64,000 nucleotides of DNA from Heyndrickxia acidicola (GCF_001636425.1 NZ_KV440953.1:2957792-3021791), one strand, 5' to 3'; numbered from the stretch's first letter, positions 16,771 to 25,906 are shown. Notes: a model not told the origin generated them from the sequence alone. Made by a program: numbers and translations.

Positions 16771-18147
16771 TTAATTATCTTCCCTAACAAGTAGTGAACA
16801 GCACTCCACGTGCGTCGTCTGTGGAAACATATCCACCGGCTGTACTTCCACTGTTTTATAGCCGCCGTCCTCCAGAATACGGAGATCTCGTGCTAAGGTC
16901 GCCGGGTTGCAGGATACGTAGACAACTTTTTTCGGCTTCATGCTGAGGATGGTTTCAAGCAAGGAGCTGTCACAGCCCTTTCTTGGCGGATCGACCACGA
17001 GTACATCGGCATGAACGCCACTTTTATACCACTTTGGAATGACTTGCTCTGCTTCACCAACTTCGAACTCCACGTTGGTGATTCCATTTAATGCTGCATT
17101 TCTTTTCGCATCCTCAATAGCTTCCGGAACAATTTCTACCCCATATACCTTTTTGGCTTTTTGAGCAAGGAAGAGAGAGATGGTTCCAATGCCGCAATAC
17201 GCATCGATTACAGTTTCATTTCCGGTGAGGCCAGCATATTCAAGGGCTTTGTCATAAAGCACCTTTGTCTGGTCAGGATTTACCTGATAAAACGATCTTG
17301 CTGAGATCGCAAAGCGGATGCTGCCGATGGAGTCATAGATAACTTCTTCACCCCAAAGCACCTTTGTTTGATCTCCAAAAATGACATTGGTTCGTTTACT
17401 ATTCACATTCTGAACGATCGATTTTACGCCGGGTATTTGCTGAATAATTTCCTGAATGATTTCGTTTTGATGCGGCAGCTCAGGTGTCCGCGTAATGAGA
17501 ACAACCATTATTTCTCCGGAACGCTGGCCATAGCGTGCCATGATATGGCGCAAAGCTCCTTTATGGGAAGTTTCATCATAAGCCCTTACGCCATAGTTTC
17601 CGCAGATTTTTTTAACCGCTTGTATGACAGTATCATTTTGCTCCTGTTGGATGAGGCATGTCTCCATATCTATGATATCGTGGCTTCTATGTTTATAAAA
17701 GCCAGCCACTAGTCCGCCTTCCAGTTCACCGACCGGCACCTGCGCTTTATTACGGTAGCGCCATGGATTCTCCATTCCGAGAACCGGATGGACCAATACA
17801 TCCTCTATCTTTCCAATACGGGCAAGGACATCCTGGACCTGTTTAAGTTTTGCCCTCATTTGTCCGCCATAGCTGAGGTGCTGAAGCTGGCACCCTCCGC
17901 ATGCCTCATAAATCGGACAATCGGGAACCACACGATCCGGACTTTCTTCATAAAGCTCGATCAGCCTGCCAAATCCGTACCCTTTGTTTACTTTTATGAC
18001 CTTGATCTTCGCCTTCTCGCCTGGCAGCGCTTTAGGGACAAAAAGCGGATAGCCTTCTACCTTCGCTACACCGTGGCCTTCATGTGTAAGATCCTCAAAC
18101 ACAACATCTATATAATCGTTCCTCTGTACAGGTACTTGTTTATTCAT
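16771..18147 (-). CDS. rlmCD: 23S rRNA (uracil-5-)-methyltransferase RlmCD
   Basis: It is a SAM-dependent m5U methyltransferase of the RlmD/TrmA family. The B. subtilis orthologue (YefA) methylates two uridines of 23S rRNA. An N-terminal TRAM domain (~residues 5-60) is followed by the iron-sulfur cysteine cluster [33 protein letters not shown] binds [13 protein letters not shown] follows, and [14 protein letters not shown] carries the catalytic cysteine. The ATG at 18147 gives 458 residues, the family length, and has GGAAG eight bases upstream. The longer frame from 18228 would add an unlike N-terminus. Confidence 0.93.
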   Translation of the reverse strand: MNKQVPVQRNDYIDVVFEDLTHEGHGVAKVEGYPLFVPKALPGEKAKIKVIKVNKGYGFGRLIELYEESPDRVVPDCPIYEACGGCQLQHLSYGGQMRAKLKQVQDVLARIGKIEDVLVHPVLGMENPWRYRNKAQVPVGELEGGLVAGFYKHRSHDIIDMETCLIQQEQNDTVIQAVKKICGNYGVRAYDETSHKGALRHIMARYGQRSGEIMVVLITRTPELPHQNEIIQEIIQQIPGVKSIVQNVNSKRTNVIFGDQTKVLWGEEVIYDSIGSIRFAISARSFYQVNPDQTKVLYDKALEYAGLTGNETVIDAYCGIGTISLFLAQKAKKVYGVEIVPEAIEDAKRNAALNGITNVEFEVGEAEQVIPKWYKSGVHADVLVVDPPRKGCDSSLLETILSMKPKKVVYVSCNPATLARDLRILEDGGYKTVEVQPVDMFPQTTHVECCSLLVREDN

Positions 18148-18220
18148 GTTATTCTTCCTTTTCTCCGTTTCTATACTGTAGATGATTGTACCATATTCGA
18201 GAAGATAATAAAAAATATCC

Positions 18221-18299
18221 TTAATCAATCGTTTAATTAAATAAGGGCAGGCACTTGATACCCCTCACTTTTCATCCATTTAATCAAACGTTTAATTAT
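18221..18299. promoter_or_regulatory. two near-identical TetR-like operator candidates
   Basis: TTAATCAATCGTTTAATTAA (18221-18240) and TTAATCAAACGTTTAATTAT (18280-18299) match at 18 of 20 bases and are 59 bases apart. Each is an imperfect palindrome of the kind bound by TetR-family dimers. No TetR gene lies in the window. In B. subtilis this region holds yerO (TetR) and swrC, so these may be relic operators; that link is inference. Confidence 0.4.
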
Positions 18300-18303
18300 A
18301 TTA

Positions 18304-18446
18304 AGAAAAGCGGAAGCGCCTTGTTCATCTGCGTATGGATTTCGTCGTCTTTGACTGAGATAAAGGAAACACTGCGAGGGACGAGCTGTTGTTGACTTAT
18401 CGCAGGGAAAAGACATAGAAATCCACTTACAGATAGACGCTACCCC
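18304..18446. repeat. dispersed ~140-bp element, family R copy 2
   Basis: It contains the blocks AAGCGCCTTGTTCATCTGCG, GTCGTCTTTGACTGAGATAA and GTTGACTTATCGCAGGG, shared with the copies at 8198, 24229 and 43229. The remaining bases up to 18799 are A/T-rich leader with no further firm feature. Confidence 0.7.
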
Positions 18447-18799
18447 TTTCTCCTTTTCAGTATAAATCGTGAGTGATTCAACATTCATTCAAGCGTAAAA
18501 TGTGAGGATATCTGCAAATTGCAACTAAACTCACCGAAAAAGTTCTACATGTGCCCCTTTACATGTTTTTCGCTCATTTTGGTTAGGATAAAAGTACTGA
18601 TAATATTCAATTTTTTACTTTTTATATCAAAATATGGGCTGCTTCTGAATACAAAGTATAACTCGTTCATTTTTCATTTTTGAGCAATGTAGTATATACT
18701 GTAACCTATTCGGAAGACAGGAAAGCTTTTTTTTATTTCTTTTTAAAATGATCCTGCCTTCTTAGACAAATAAGAAAGAAGCTGATTAGGAGGAAGAAA

Positions 18800-20374
18800 A
18801 TGCATCAAGGTAATTTTAAAAAATCAATGACATTATTGGATTTGATTCTAATAGGTCTAGGAGCTATTTTTGGATCAGCATGGCTGTTTGCTGTTAGCAA
18901 TGTTGCTTCAAAAGCTGGTCCAAGCGGATTCATTTCCTGGATTATCGGAGGAGCCATTATTCTTTTAATTGGACTTGTGTATGCTGAATTGGGGGCTGCA
19001 CTTCCGCGAACAGGAGGAATTCTTCGTTATCCCGTTTATTCCCACGGTCCTTTTGTAGGCTATTTGATTTCATTTATCACCATTGTAGCCTATTCCAGTC
19101 TTATCTCAATCGAAGTGACAGCCGTTCGGCAATATGTTGCCTATTGGCTGCCGGAATTGACAAAACCGCACTCTCAATCTCCCACTATATTGGGGTGGTT
19201 ACTCCAATTTCTAATGCTCCTTGCCTTTTTCCTATTAAATTATAGGAGTGTCAATATATTTGCCAAAGCAAACCGGGTCATTTCGGTCTTTAAATACTTT
19301 GTGCCATTAACCATCATTGTGACGCTATCGTTTTATTTTAAATCTGCCAATTTTTCTATAGGGGGCTTTTCTCCCTTTGGTTTTCAGGGAATACAGACGG
19401 CAATTGCATCCGGAGGGGTCATGTTTGCTTATCTTGGACTGCATCCCATTGTATCGGTTGCAAGTGAAGTAAAAAACCCGAAACGAAATATTCCGATTGC
19501 TTTAATTATCTGTATTATCCTGGCAACCCTTATTTATACTGCTCTGCAGGTCTTGTTTGTCGGAGCCATTCCTTCCAGCAGCATTCATGGTGGCTGGGGA
19601 CAGATACAGGACAAATTTTCATTGCCGTTTAAAGATATTGCGGTTGCATTGGGCCTTGGCTGGCTTGCCATCATTGTGGTGCTGGATGCCATCATATCAC
19701 CAGGAGGAAACGGAAATATCTTTATGAATACTACAGCCCGTTTAATCTATGCCTGGTCACGTACAGGAACCTTCTTTCAACAATTCGCGAAGGTCGACGG
19801 AAAAACCGGCATTCCAAGAAGTTCGTTATGGCTGACATTTGGACTGGCTGTTTTTTGGACACTGCCTTTTCCATCGTGGAATGCACTCGTGAATGTCTGT
19901 TCGGTTGCTCTTATTCTTTCCTACGCGGTTGCGCCGATTTCTACTGCAGCCTTCAGCATAAACGCGAAGGATTTACACAAGCCCTTTACATTAAAAGGAT
20001 CAGCGATTATTTCCCCGCTTTCATTTATTTTTGTCACTTTTATCGTCTATTGGGCCGGCTGGAAGACCATTTCTTGGCTTTTAGGATTTCAGCTTCTCAT
20101 GGCTGTTTTGTATATCGTGTTTACAAAATTCCGTTCACAAAGTGAAGTAAGCTTTGCGCAGCAGCTAAAATCAGCTTGGTGGCTCATCGCTTATTATGTC
20201 ATGATGCTTTTATTCTGCTATTTTGGCTCCTTTGGCGGTGGCCTGGGTGTACTGAAAGATCCTTTTGACTTAATTTTAATTGCAATCGGCGCTTTAGCTA
20301 TCTATTACTGGGCAAAATATACCGGACTGCCAAAAGCCATCATTGACCATGATGAGCTCAGCCATAAACAATAA
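18800..20374 (+). CDS. APC-superfamily amino acid permease
   Basis: The 524 residues form about twelve membrane segments. LIGLGAIFGSAWLFAVSNVA is the first-helix APC signature, and VASEVKNPKRNIPIAL near residue 225 is the conserved loop after helix 6. LYAELGAALPRTGGI-type sequence near residue 75 also fits. It resembles the aspartate/general amino acid transporter branch more than the CycA-like permease at 10086. The substrate is unknown. GGAGGAAG lies about seven bases upstream of the ATG, and a strong terminator follows, so it is monocistronic. Confidence 0.82.
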   Translation: MHQGNFKKSMTLLDLILIGLGAIFGSAWLFAVSNVASKAGPSGFISWIIGGAIILLIGLVYAELGAALPRTGGILRYPVYSHGPFVGYLISFITIVAYSSLISIEVTAVRQYVAYWLPELTKPHSQSPTILGWLLQFLMLLAFFLLNYRSVNIFAKANRVISVFKYFVPLTIIVTLSFYFKSANFSIGGFSPFGFQGIQTAIASGGVMFAYLGLHPIVSVASEVKNPKRNIPIALIICIILATLIYTALQVLFVGAIPSSSIHGGWGQIQDKFSLPFKDIAVALGLGWLAIIVVLDAIISPGGNGNIFMNTTARLIYAWSRTGTFFQQFAKVDGKTGIPRSSLWLTFGLAVFWTLPFPSWNALVNVCSVALILSYAVAPISTAAFSINAKDLHKPFTLKGSAIISPLSFIFVTFIVYWAGWKTISWLLGFQLLMAVLYIVFTKFRSQSEVSFAQQLKSAWWLIAYYVMMLLFCYFGSFGGGLGVLKDPFDLILIAIGALAIYYWAKYTGLPKAIIDHDELSHKQ

Positions 20375-20445
20375 GCTTTTCTTTATTTTAAAAAGACTGT
20401 GTTAAATTTCAATGTTGGTAACTGTTCTTTAACAAAGACCACGCA

Positions 20446-20502
20446 AAAAGAGGGTGACTCAAAAGCCAGATACTATTGGACTTTTGAGTCACCCTCTTTT
20501 AC
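20446..20502 (+). terminator. terminator of the APC permease gene
   Basis: AAAAGAGGGTGACTCAAAAG pairs perfectly with CTTTTGAGTCACCCTCTTTT across a 15-base loop. It is one of the longest stems in the window. Confidence 0.85.
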
Positions 20503-20532
20503 TAATGTTCGTTTAGATTCAACGATGATTAG

Positions 20533-20665
20533 AGAGGATACACGAGACTCCTGCGGGGTAAGCTCCCAGCCGCCCGCGAAAAGCGAGCGTCTGCAGCGGA
20601 AAGTAACCCAGCAGGATCATCGGTGTACAACCGATGTTTCAGCTCAACCCAACGTTGATCTACAT
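20533..20665. repeat. degenerate Bacillus-type GC-rich repeat
   Basis: It contains GAGACTCCTGCGGGG and GCGAAAAGCGAGCGTCTGCA followed by GCGGAAAG. This motif order is met as a dispersed non-coding repeat in many Bacillaceae. It is more GC-rich than its surroundings. A weaker relative lies near 21160-21200. Confidence 0.5.
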
Positions 20666-20812
20666 CCATTGTTATTTGAAGCAAAAAGCATGAGACTCTG
20701 CCGCCATCTGAATGCAGTGTCTACAGTGGAGATCAACAAGCAAGAAAAAGTTGCTGTCTCCATGGTCACTTGATAAGTATTGGAGCTTTTGGGACAGCCT
20801 CTTTTTTTACTG

Positions 20813-21067
20813 CTACCAAATATCATCATCCGTTTCATCCCGGTATCGATTTGTAAGCAGGCATTTAATCATAATAAATAACGTAAACCACCCGAAAAGA
20901 ACACAGGCTGCATAGGCCATTTCTGACGTTATGGTAAATGGATAATGTCCTTCTTCATTGGTCAGCTTAACAGCCTGCTCAAAGGCTGACTTGAACAGGA
21001 TAAGGGGAATTAATGACACTGCTCCTATTATTAAATGGGAGTATAAGAAAAGAGTCAAAACATGCAC
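20813..21067 (-). CDS. small two-helix membrane protein, hypothetical
   Basis: The 84 residues include two hydrophobic segments at about 3-25 and 50-70, with an acidic C-terminal tail (DETDDDIW). A weak AGGTG lies about nine bases before the ATG. No family is recognised. Composition and two clean membrane segments favour a real gene, but the ribosome site is poor. Confidence 0.5.
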   Translation of the reverse strand: MHVLTLFLYSHLIIGAVSLIPLILFKSAFEQAVKLTNEEGHYPFTITSEMAYAACVLFGWFTLFIMIKCLLTNRYRDETDDDIW

Positions 21068-21120
21068 AGCAGCACCTACTATTTTTTTCTCCTAGTATTC
21101 CCCTCCATGCATTTTTCAAG

Positions 21121-21205
21121 ACTGGCGGACGAAAAATTCTTTTACGAAGAGGCTTTACTCTCCCAAGGGAAGTGAGTGTCTGCAGCAGAAATCAACTAAG
21201 CAGGA
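21121..21205. repeat. second, weaker copy of the GC-rich repeat
   Basis: The blocks GAAGTGAGTGTCTGCAGCAG and AAATCAACTAAGCAGGA resemble the right half of the element at 20533. It is strongly decayed. Confidence 0.35.
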
Positions 21206-21245
21206 AGTTCAAAGATCAGTCTCTAAATAGGAGAGAATCAAAATA

Positions 21246-21283
21246 AAAAGGAAGCGCATTTCATATGCTGCTTCCTTTTTATT
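21246..21283 (-). terminator. terminator of dgkB
   Basis: AAAAAGGAAGC pairs with GCTTCCTTTTT around a loop, with T-rich sequence on the minus-strand exit side. Confidence 0.75.
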
Positions 21284-21298
21284 GACGAAAAGGACCTT

Positions 21299-22213
21299 TC
21301 AATTCACCTGATCCTCCAGCCTGATTTTATCAATGGGCACAAAAACCTCTAAATGCCGATAAAGATTCTCAAAGTCTGCAGGGAGCAAACCGCCGAATTC
21401 TCCATCAATATTTAACTGCATCTTTTCCGAAGATCGAACTTTAATGTGATTGGCCTGAGTGTAAATAATATTTGGGTCATTTACATGCTCTCCCCTGACC
21501 GCGGCTGTAACCACACGAATAAATTCAGCGAGGTTCGTCTTCTTTAAAATGATAAGAGAAAACAAGCCGTCATTAATAGATGAATGAGGAGCCAGCTTTT
21601 CAAAGCCTCCAACAGAATTGGTTAGTCCAATAAGGAAAAGCATGGCTTCTCCTTCAAAAAGCTTTCCATCGTATTCAATGGAAACATCTGTGGCTCTTAT
21701 AGAGGGAAGCATTTCTATTCCTTTCAGATAATAAGCCAGCTGGCCAAGCATCGTCTTCAATTTGCTTGGTACCTCATAGGTTAACTCCGTAATCCTTCCG
21801 CCTCCGGCAATATTGATGAAATAGCTGTCGTTCATTTTCCCAATATCTACAGGAAGGGTATCGCCCTGTACAATAATATCTGTTGCCGCTTCTATATCAC
21901 GGGGGATTTGCAAAGCGCGGGCAAAGTCATTGGTTGTTCCAACAGGGATTACTCCCAGCTTTGGCCTATAATTCTTTTCCGCAATTCCATTGACCACTTC
22001 GTTAATGGTCCCGTCTCCGCCTGCAGCAATCACCAAATCATATTTACGCTCTACGGCAATACTAGCTGCTACGCTTGCGTCTCCTGCTGCTGTCGTTGCA
22101 TGGCAGGAGGTCTCATAGCCGGCTGTTTCAAGCTTTTGAAGAACCGCAGCCAGGTGCCGCTTGAAAACCTCCCGTCCTGAAGTCGGATTATATATAATTC
22201 TTGCTCTTTTCAT
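21299..22213 (-). CDS. dgkB: diacylglycerol kinase (soluble, DgkB type)
   Basis: It phosphorylates diacylglycerol to phosphatidic acid, recycling the diacylglycerol released during lipoteichoic acid synthesis. IYNPTSGRE near residue 8 and AAGGDGTINEVVNGIA near residue 62 are the nucleotide-binding signatures of the DAGK catalytic domain. VIPVGTTNDFARAL follows. LNIDGEFGG near the C-terminus is the conserved Asp-Gly-Glu motif. The ATG at 22213 has TAGGAGT eight bases upstream and gives 304 residues, the B. subtilis length. As in B. subtilis, it is a close neighbour of rlmCD, although here an APC permease lies between them. Confidence 0.92.
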   Translation of the reverse strand: MKRARIIYNPTSGREVFKRHLAAVLQKLETAGYETSCHATTAAGDASVAASIAVERKYDLVIAAGGDGTINEVVNGIAEKNYRPKLGVIPVGTTNDFARALQIPRDIEAATDIIVQGDTLPVDIGKMNDSYFINIAGGGRITELTYEVPSKLKTMLGQLAYYLKGIEMLPSIRATDVSIEYDGKLFEGEAMLFLIGLTNSVGGFEKLAPHSSINDGLFSLIILKKTNLAEFIRVVTAAVRGEHVNDPNIIYTQANHIKVRSSEKMQLNIDGEFGGLLPADFENLYRHLEVFVPIDKIRLEDQVN

Positions 22214-22321
22214 TTTCCATACTCCTAACTCATCATCTTTTACATCCATAGAGGTGTATATGAGCAGCCTGCTATGTCAATAAAAAACTGGTCTCAGCCA
22301 GAATGGAAGTATCATTATGAT

Positions 22322-22476
22322 GGCTGTTTTCGCATAGATTATCTCTTTTCGTACAATAGGCCATTCCAGAATTTGTCCGTAATCCTGGCATCGTTTTCGT
22401 AAGCTGAACAAAAGATTTCATACTGAATTATGCTCCTTTAGCATGATATCAGCAGGAAAACTGCGGAAAGAGCCTT
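22322..22476. repeat. MITE-like element, family M copy 2 (degenerate)
   Basis: The left end GGCTGTTTTCGCATAGATTA and the internal GGCATCGTTTTCGTAAGCT match the other copies. The right half is decayed, ending near a GGAAAGAGCC. The rest of the 22214-22674 gap shows no gene. Confidence 0.55.
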
Positions 22477-22674
22477 TATGGAAAATATCATAACTCTTTT
22501 TAATGGAAAAAGCCAGTTAGCAGGAATTCAGCCCCATCTTTAGCTTATCCTGCATGCCAACCTATTCGATAGAGGAATGAAAAGAGTAAGAGATTTCTTG
22601 ATAGGCTGCTTTTATAAAATGGTTCACTCCAAGGGGTTTAGTCATTTCAAAAGTCCTTCAACAAATATTCACAT

Positions 22675-23190
22675 TTAACGGCTTCTATACCAAAACAGCG
22701 CTTCTGCTTCAAGCCTCTTGACGAGCTCATCCTTCCCTGCAATATAGCCTTCAATGTCGCAGGGATACTTTGCTGCCAGCATTCTCTTCTGCCCACTGTA
22801 CTCTTTGGCTTTTTCCGGATAACTTATTAAATAATCTCTAAAGGCCAGATGCCTTTCAATATTACGGTCTCCTGCCTGATAGATATGGACATGATGTGTT
22901 CGCCGGTCTCCGCCTTTTGAAAAAAACCGCCGGTTCAAAATACCATTCTCCCCATAGGCACTATAGCCCAATTCACCCAACTCCCCTTCTCGGCTGTCAA
23001 CAGCTTCAAGAGTATATGCCTCTATTAAAATATCAATAATGGGCTTGGCACTCATGCCTGGTATAGCTGTACTGCCTATGTGGTGAATATGTGACACATT
23101 GTCTTTTAAGACTTCTTTTAACGCGAATGATTCACTCCAAAAAATGTCCTTCCAGCTGGCATCGTAGCAGACAACCCTAACCTCCCGCAT
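22675..23190 (-). CDS. GrpB/UPF0157 nucleotidyltransferase-fold protein
   Basis: HIGSTAIPGMSAKPIIDILI (near residue 38) is the defining motif of the GrpB family, which adopts a nucleotidyltransferase fold. HHVHIYQAGDRNIERHLAFR near residue 110 is the second conserved block. The biochemical role is uncertain; related proteins have been linked to dephospho-CoA or nucleotide metabolism. The ATG at 23190 has AAGGGG upstream and gives 171 residues. A longer frame from 23220 lacks a ribosome site. It is probably co-transcribed with the arylamine N-acetyltransferase 45 bases upstream. Confidence 0.82.
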   Translation of the reverse strand: MREVRVVCYDASWKDIFWSESFALKEVLKDNVSHIHHIGSTAIPGMSAKPIIDILIEAYTLEAVDSREGELGELGYSAYGENGILNRRFFSKGGDRRTHHVHIYQAGDRNIERHLAFRDYLISYPEKAKEYSGQKRMLAAKYPCDIEGYIAGKDELVKRLEAEALFWYRSR

Positions 23191-23235
23191 TCCACTTTTC
23201 CCCTTTTTCAAAGATTCCATTCATGTTAAAACAGC

Positions 23236-24039
23236 TTACCCCCTAAACAGATGGACTCCTCGCTTCTCCAAAAATTCTACTGATTCCATAAGGGAGTCTG
23301 CATCAATCTGATAGATTTCCCGGACAAAGGATTTCCACTTTTCGAGATCCCTCAGCTGGATTTCACGGATATTTCGGTAATTCATTACTTTAATGGATTG
23401 GTCCCGAAGAAAATAACACTCATGCCCATTAAAACGCACCGCTGTCATTCTTCTCATGGTTTTATTCTGGTCTTCATCGGCGTAGGAAGCCAAAATATCG
23501 CCGGTAATATCCTCCTCTGTTAAAGGATGCCAATCAATTTCTTTTTTTACAAAAGTTTTCCCATTGGAGCGGCGGTCAATTTCATATCGATCCATGGTTT
23601 TTTGCGTAAAAATAATTTCCTCTCCGAATCCATGAAGGACATGCCGTCTTTTGGATTCCAGGTCAATCGGCTTCGTAATAGGCGATCCGTAGCCAACATC
23701 GACATAATATTTTTTTTCATTAAATACGACCATAATCGCCAGGTGTCCTGGACTCACACGCAGGAGAGAGCAGGAAAATCCCAGTTCTCCCAGCAAACGG
23801 GAGAAGTTGATATTAAGGGTAAAGCAGGTGCCTCCCCATCCCTTTTCCACTAGATTCTGAACAAATTCCTGCAATGAAGGGACAAAAGAAGAATCCTGGT
23901 TAAAATAATGAAACTTGCTGAAGGTCTCATAAGGGATAAAAGACAAGTGCCTTTGGATTAACCGTTGAAGATAATTAAGGGACGGCGGTTCTCTTGTTAG
24001 CTTCAAGTACTCAATATATTCTTCTACCGCATCTTTCAT
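23236..24039 (-). CDS. arylamine N-acetyltransferase
   Basis: It transfers acetyl groups from acetyl-CoA to arylamines or hydrazines. The cysteine-protease-like triad is complete: Cys72 in GWGGTCFTLN, His99 in VSPGHLAIM and Asp114 in YYVDVGYGSP. The length is normal for bacterial NATs. The ATG at 24039 and a TTG six bases earlier are both usable, with GAGAGAGTG upstream. It forms a probable two-gene unit with the GrpB protein. Confidence 0.9.
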   Translation of the reverse strand: MKDAVEEYIEYLKLTREPPSLNYLQRLIQRHLSFIPYETFSKFHYFNQDSSFVPSLQEFVQNLVEKGWGGTCFTLNINFSRLLGELGFSCSLLRVSPGHLAIMVVFNEKKYYVDVGYGSPITKPIDLESKRRHVLHGFGEEIIFTQKTMDRYEIDRRSNGKTFVKKEIDWHPLTEEDITGDILASYADEDQNKTMRRMTAVRFNGHECYFLRDQSIKVMNYRNIREIQLRDLEKWKSFVREIYQIDADSLMESVEFLEKRGVHLFRG

Positions 24040-24228
24040 ACACAAATCACTCTCTCATTTCATTTCCATTCCTTCAGGTTTTGTCATACTCTTCGCCAAT
24101 TATATTCGAAATTCCTTTTTATGGCTGAAAATCTGAAAAATATAAATTGTAAAGGTATATATCTATTCTATAAGGAGATGGCAGGTTGTCAAAGCATTAC
24201 ATTTACATTACGAATGTCAGATAAGGCA

Positions 24229-24305
24229 GAAAAGCGCAAGCGCCTTGCTCATCGGCGTATGAATTTCGTCGTCTTTGACTGAGATAAAGAAAACACAGCG
24301 AAGTT
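24229..24305. repeat. dispersed element, family R copy 3 (left half only)
   Basis: AAGCGCCTTGCTCATCGGCG and GTCGTCTTTGACTGAGATAA are present but the right half is missing after about 77 bases. It lies between two minus-strand genes. The rest of this 340-base gap holds only the terminator at 24337. Confidence 0.65.
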
Positions 24306-24336
24306 TTTTAAAATAAAAAATCTCATACTTATCCTT

Positions 24337-24373
24337 TAAAAATAAACAGGCACTCAAAAATTTGAATGCCTGC
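24337..24373 (-). terminator. terminator of the thioredoxin-like gene
   Basis: CAGGCACTCAAA pairs with TTTGAATGCCTG (one mismatch) with a tiny loop, and TTTATTTTT follows on the minus strand. Confidence 0.8.
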
Positions 24374-24387
24374 TTCCTTTTTCTATC

Positions 24388-24945
24388 CTATGCATTTTTT
24401 AACGTCTCTTTTAAGCTTGAATACACTTCATTCCAAATTTGCTCGTCCTCTGTATAGATTTTCATCATGCGGCCGAACACTTCCTTTTGCTTTTCTTCAA
24501 AGCTTGCATCTTCTTTTGATGGAAGATCAGCTCTTAATTCATCTACAAGCTGCTGGACCTTCTGTGCTCTTGGACCCCAAACTGCTGCTTCATTCCCCTC
24601 GCGATCAATAAAAATAAAGATAGGGATTGAACGTGCTGTACCATTCGTCAGGTACTGATCCATCAGTTCAAGGTTGGAATCTCTAAGCACCATACGAGCT
24701 TCAATGCCTGTTTCTTTCGCCAGCTTTAATAGAATTGGAATATTGGCCATTGCATCACCGCACCAGTCCTCTGTTAAAACAATGACACGGAGACCCTTTT
24801 CTTTTAAGCCTTGAAAAAATTCTTTATCTGAAGGCAATGAAAAGCCATCGTATACCTTTTTAAGATTCTCCTTATGTACTTTCATGCTCTCAATATATGC
24901 TTGTGCGGTCATTCCTTTTTCAAACCATTGCTGTAATGCAGGCAT
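24388..24945 (-). CDS. thioredoxin-fold protein with a single-cysteine active site
   Basis: The segment VIVLTEDWCGDAMANIP puts a lone cysteine (about residue 62) where thioredoxins have CxxC; the second position is Ala. SIPIFIFIDREGNE near residue 108 contains the cis-proline loop. Such WCGDA proteins are common in Bacillus and may act as monothiol oxidoreductases or bacilliredoxin-like proteins; the partner is unknown. The ATG at 24945 has AAAGGAG eight bases upstream, giving 185 residues. It is monocistronic. Confidence 0.85.
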   Translation of the reverse strand: MPALQQWFEKGMTAQAYIESMKVHKENLKKVYDGFSLPSDKEFFQGLKEKGLRVIVLTEDWCGDAMANIPILLKLAKETGIEARMVLRDSNLELMDQYLTNGTARSIPIFIFIDREGNEAAVWGPRAQKVQQLVDELRADLPSKEDASFEEKQKEVFGRMMKIYTEDEQIWNEVYSSLKETLKNA

Positions 24946-25054
24946 TATATACACTCCTTTAGTTTTCTTCTATTCTTCTTGCATGTTGCAAAACATATTT
25001 ATTATAAAAATAGCATAGCTCAATCATTATTTCACTTGAAAACACAAAAAGCCT

Positions 25055-25079
25055 GTTTAGTTTAAATATAGGCGGGTAT
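25055..25079 (+). promoter_or_regulatory. SigB-type general stress promoter
   Basis: GTTTAG and GGGTAT are 13 bases apart, matching the SigB consensus GTTTAA, 12-15 bases, GGGTAT with one mismatch. It lies 46 bases before the gsiB-like start codon. The regulated product is a classic SigB target family, which strengthens the call. Confidence 0.8.
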
Positions 25080-25125
25080 TTAAATTTATGTAAGCGACAA
25101 ACCACATTTAAAGGAGAGATTATAA

Positions 25126-25512
25126 ATGGCTAATGATAACAATTCTAAGAAAATGTCTGTAGAGGAAGCAGGACGTAAAGGCGGAGAAGCAACTTCTAAG
25201 AGCCACGGGAAAGAATTCTATCAGGAAATCGGACGCAAAGGCGGAGAAGCGACTTCTGAAAGCCATGACAAAGAATTCTATCAAGAGATTGGAAAAAAAG
25301 GCGGAGAAGCAACGGCTGACAGCCATGGAAAGGATTTCTATCAGGAAATTGGCCAAAAAGGCGGAGAAGCAACTTCCAAAAACCATGACAAGGATTTCTA
25401 TCAGGAAATTGGTCAAAAAGGCGGAGAAGCAACTTCCAAAAACCATGACCGTGAATTTTATGAGGAAATCGGAGAAAAAGGCGGCAAAGCAAGAAGAGAT
25501 AATCAAGACTAA
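25126..25512 (+). CDS. gsiB: GsiB-like general stress protein with KGG repeats
   Basis: Five tandem 20-residue units of the form FYQEIGRKGGEATSESHDKE fill most of the 128 residues. The repeat is visible as a 60-bp DNA period from about 25170. The protein is extremely hydrophilic with no hydrophobic segment, like B. subtilis GsiB, a desiccation/starvation-linked hydrophilin related to plant LEA proteins. It probably protects cytoplasmic proteins during water loss. AAAGGAGAG precedes the ATG and a SigB-type promoter lies upstream. Long open frames on the opposite strand are a by-product of the repeat. Confidence 0.92.
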   Translation: MANDNNSKKMSVEEAGRKGGEATSKSHGKEFYQEIGRKGGEATSESHDKEFYQEIGKKGGEATADSHGKDFYQEIGQKGGEATSKNHDKDFYQEIGQKGGEATSKNHDREFYEEIGEKGGKARRDNQD

Positions 25513-25533
25513 TGATCAGATAGCCCTAATTAC

Positions 25534-25577
25534 AGAGCAGACTTAGCGGACAGGCTGGGTCTGCTCTTTACTTCTTT
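25534..25577 (+). terminator. terminator of the gsiB-like gene
   Basis: AGAGCAGAC pairs with GTCTGCTCT (25534-25542 with 25559-25567), followed by a T-rich run. Confidence 0.8.
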
Positions 25578-25717
25578 TTTCTTTTTCTCCGATTTATTGA
25601 TACCATTATACCATAAATGCTGAAATGTGATAACCATTTGCTTAATGAAAGCCCTTCTACTCATAATCATAACGTTATCTTAAGCATCAATGCCATCTTT
25701 ACATATTTACAGAGACT

Positions 25718-25894
25718 TCATTGATTTAATAATTTTATACTTACCTTCAATAAAAACAGCGCTCCCATCCCATAAAAATACCGAAACCTTTTGCTCAAAG
25801 ATTCCGGCATCAAACAAAGACTCTGTTCATCTTGCCTTTTAATTTCAGCTCCAATCACCTCGGCTGTAAATCTATTGATCTTGGCCAGAGTCAA
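25718..25894 (-). other. possible small frame continuing the Cys-rich gene after its stop
   Basis: In the same frame as the gene at 25907, 58 more codons follow its TAA, from a TTG at 25894. They read in part INRFTAEVIGAEIKRQDEQS and PESLSKRFRYFYGMGALF. The composition looks protein-like, but there is no ribosome site. It may be the broken end of a longer gene. Confidence 0.25.
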
Positions 25895-25906
25895 AATAAA
25901 AGATGA

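Noticed and set aside
20399-20915. Plus-strand frames after the APC permease terminator
   Set aside because: They start within or just before the terminator stem and run through a GC-rich repeat that occurs elsewhere. Codon content is not protein-like.
25120-25506. Long hydrophobic open frames on the minus strand opposite the gsiB-like gene
   Set aside because: They mirror the 60-bp DNA repeat of the KGG protein and have no ribosome site or promoter. The plus-strand protein is a clear GsiB relative with a SigB promoter.
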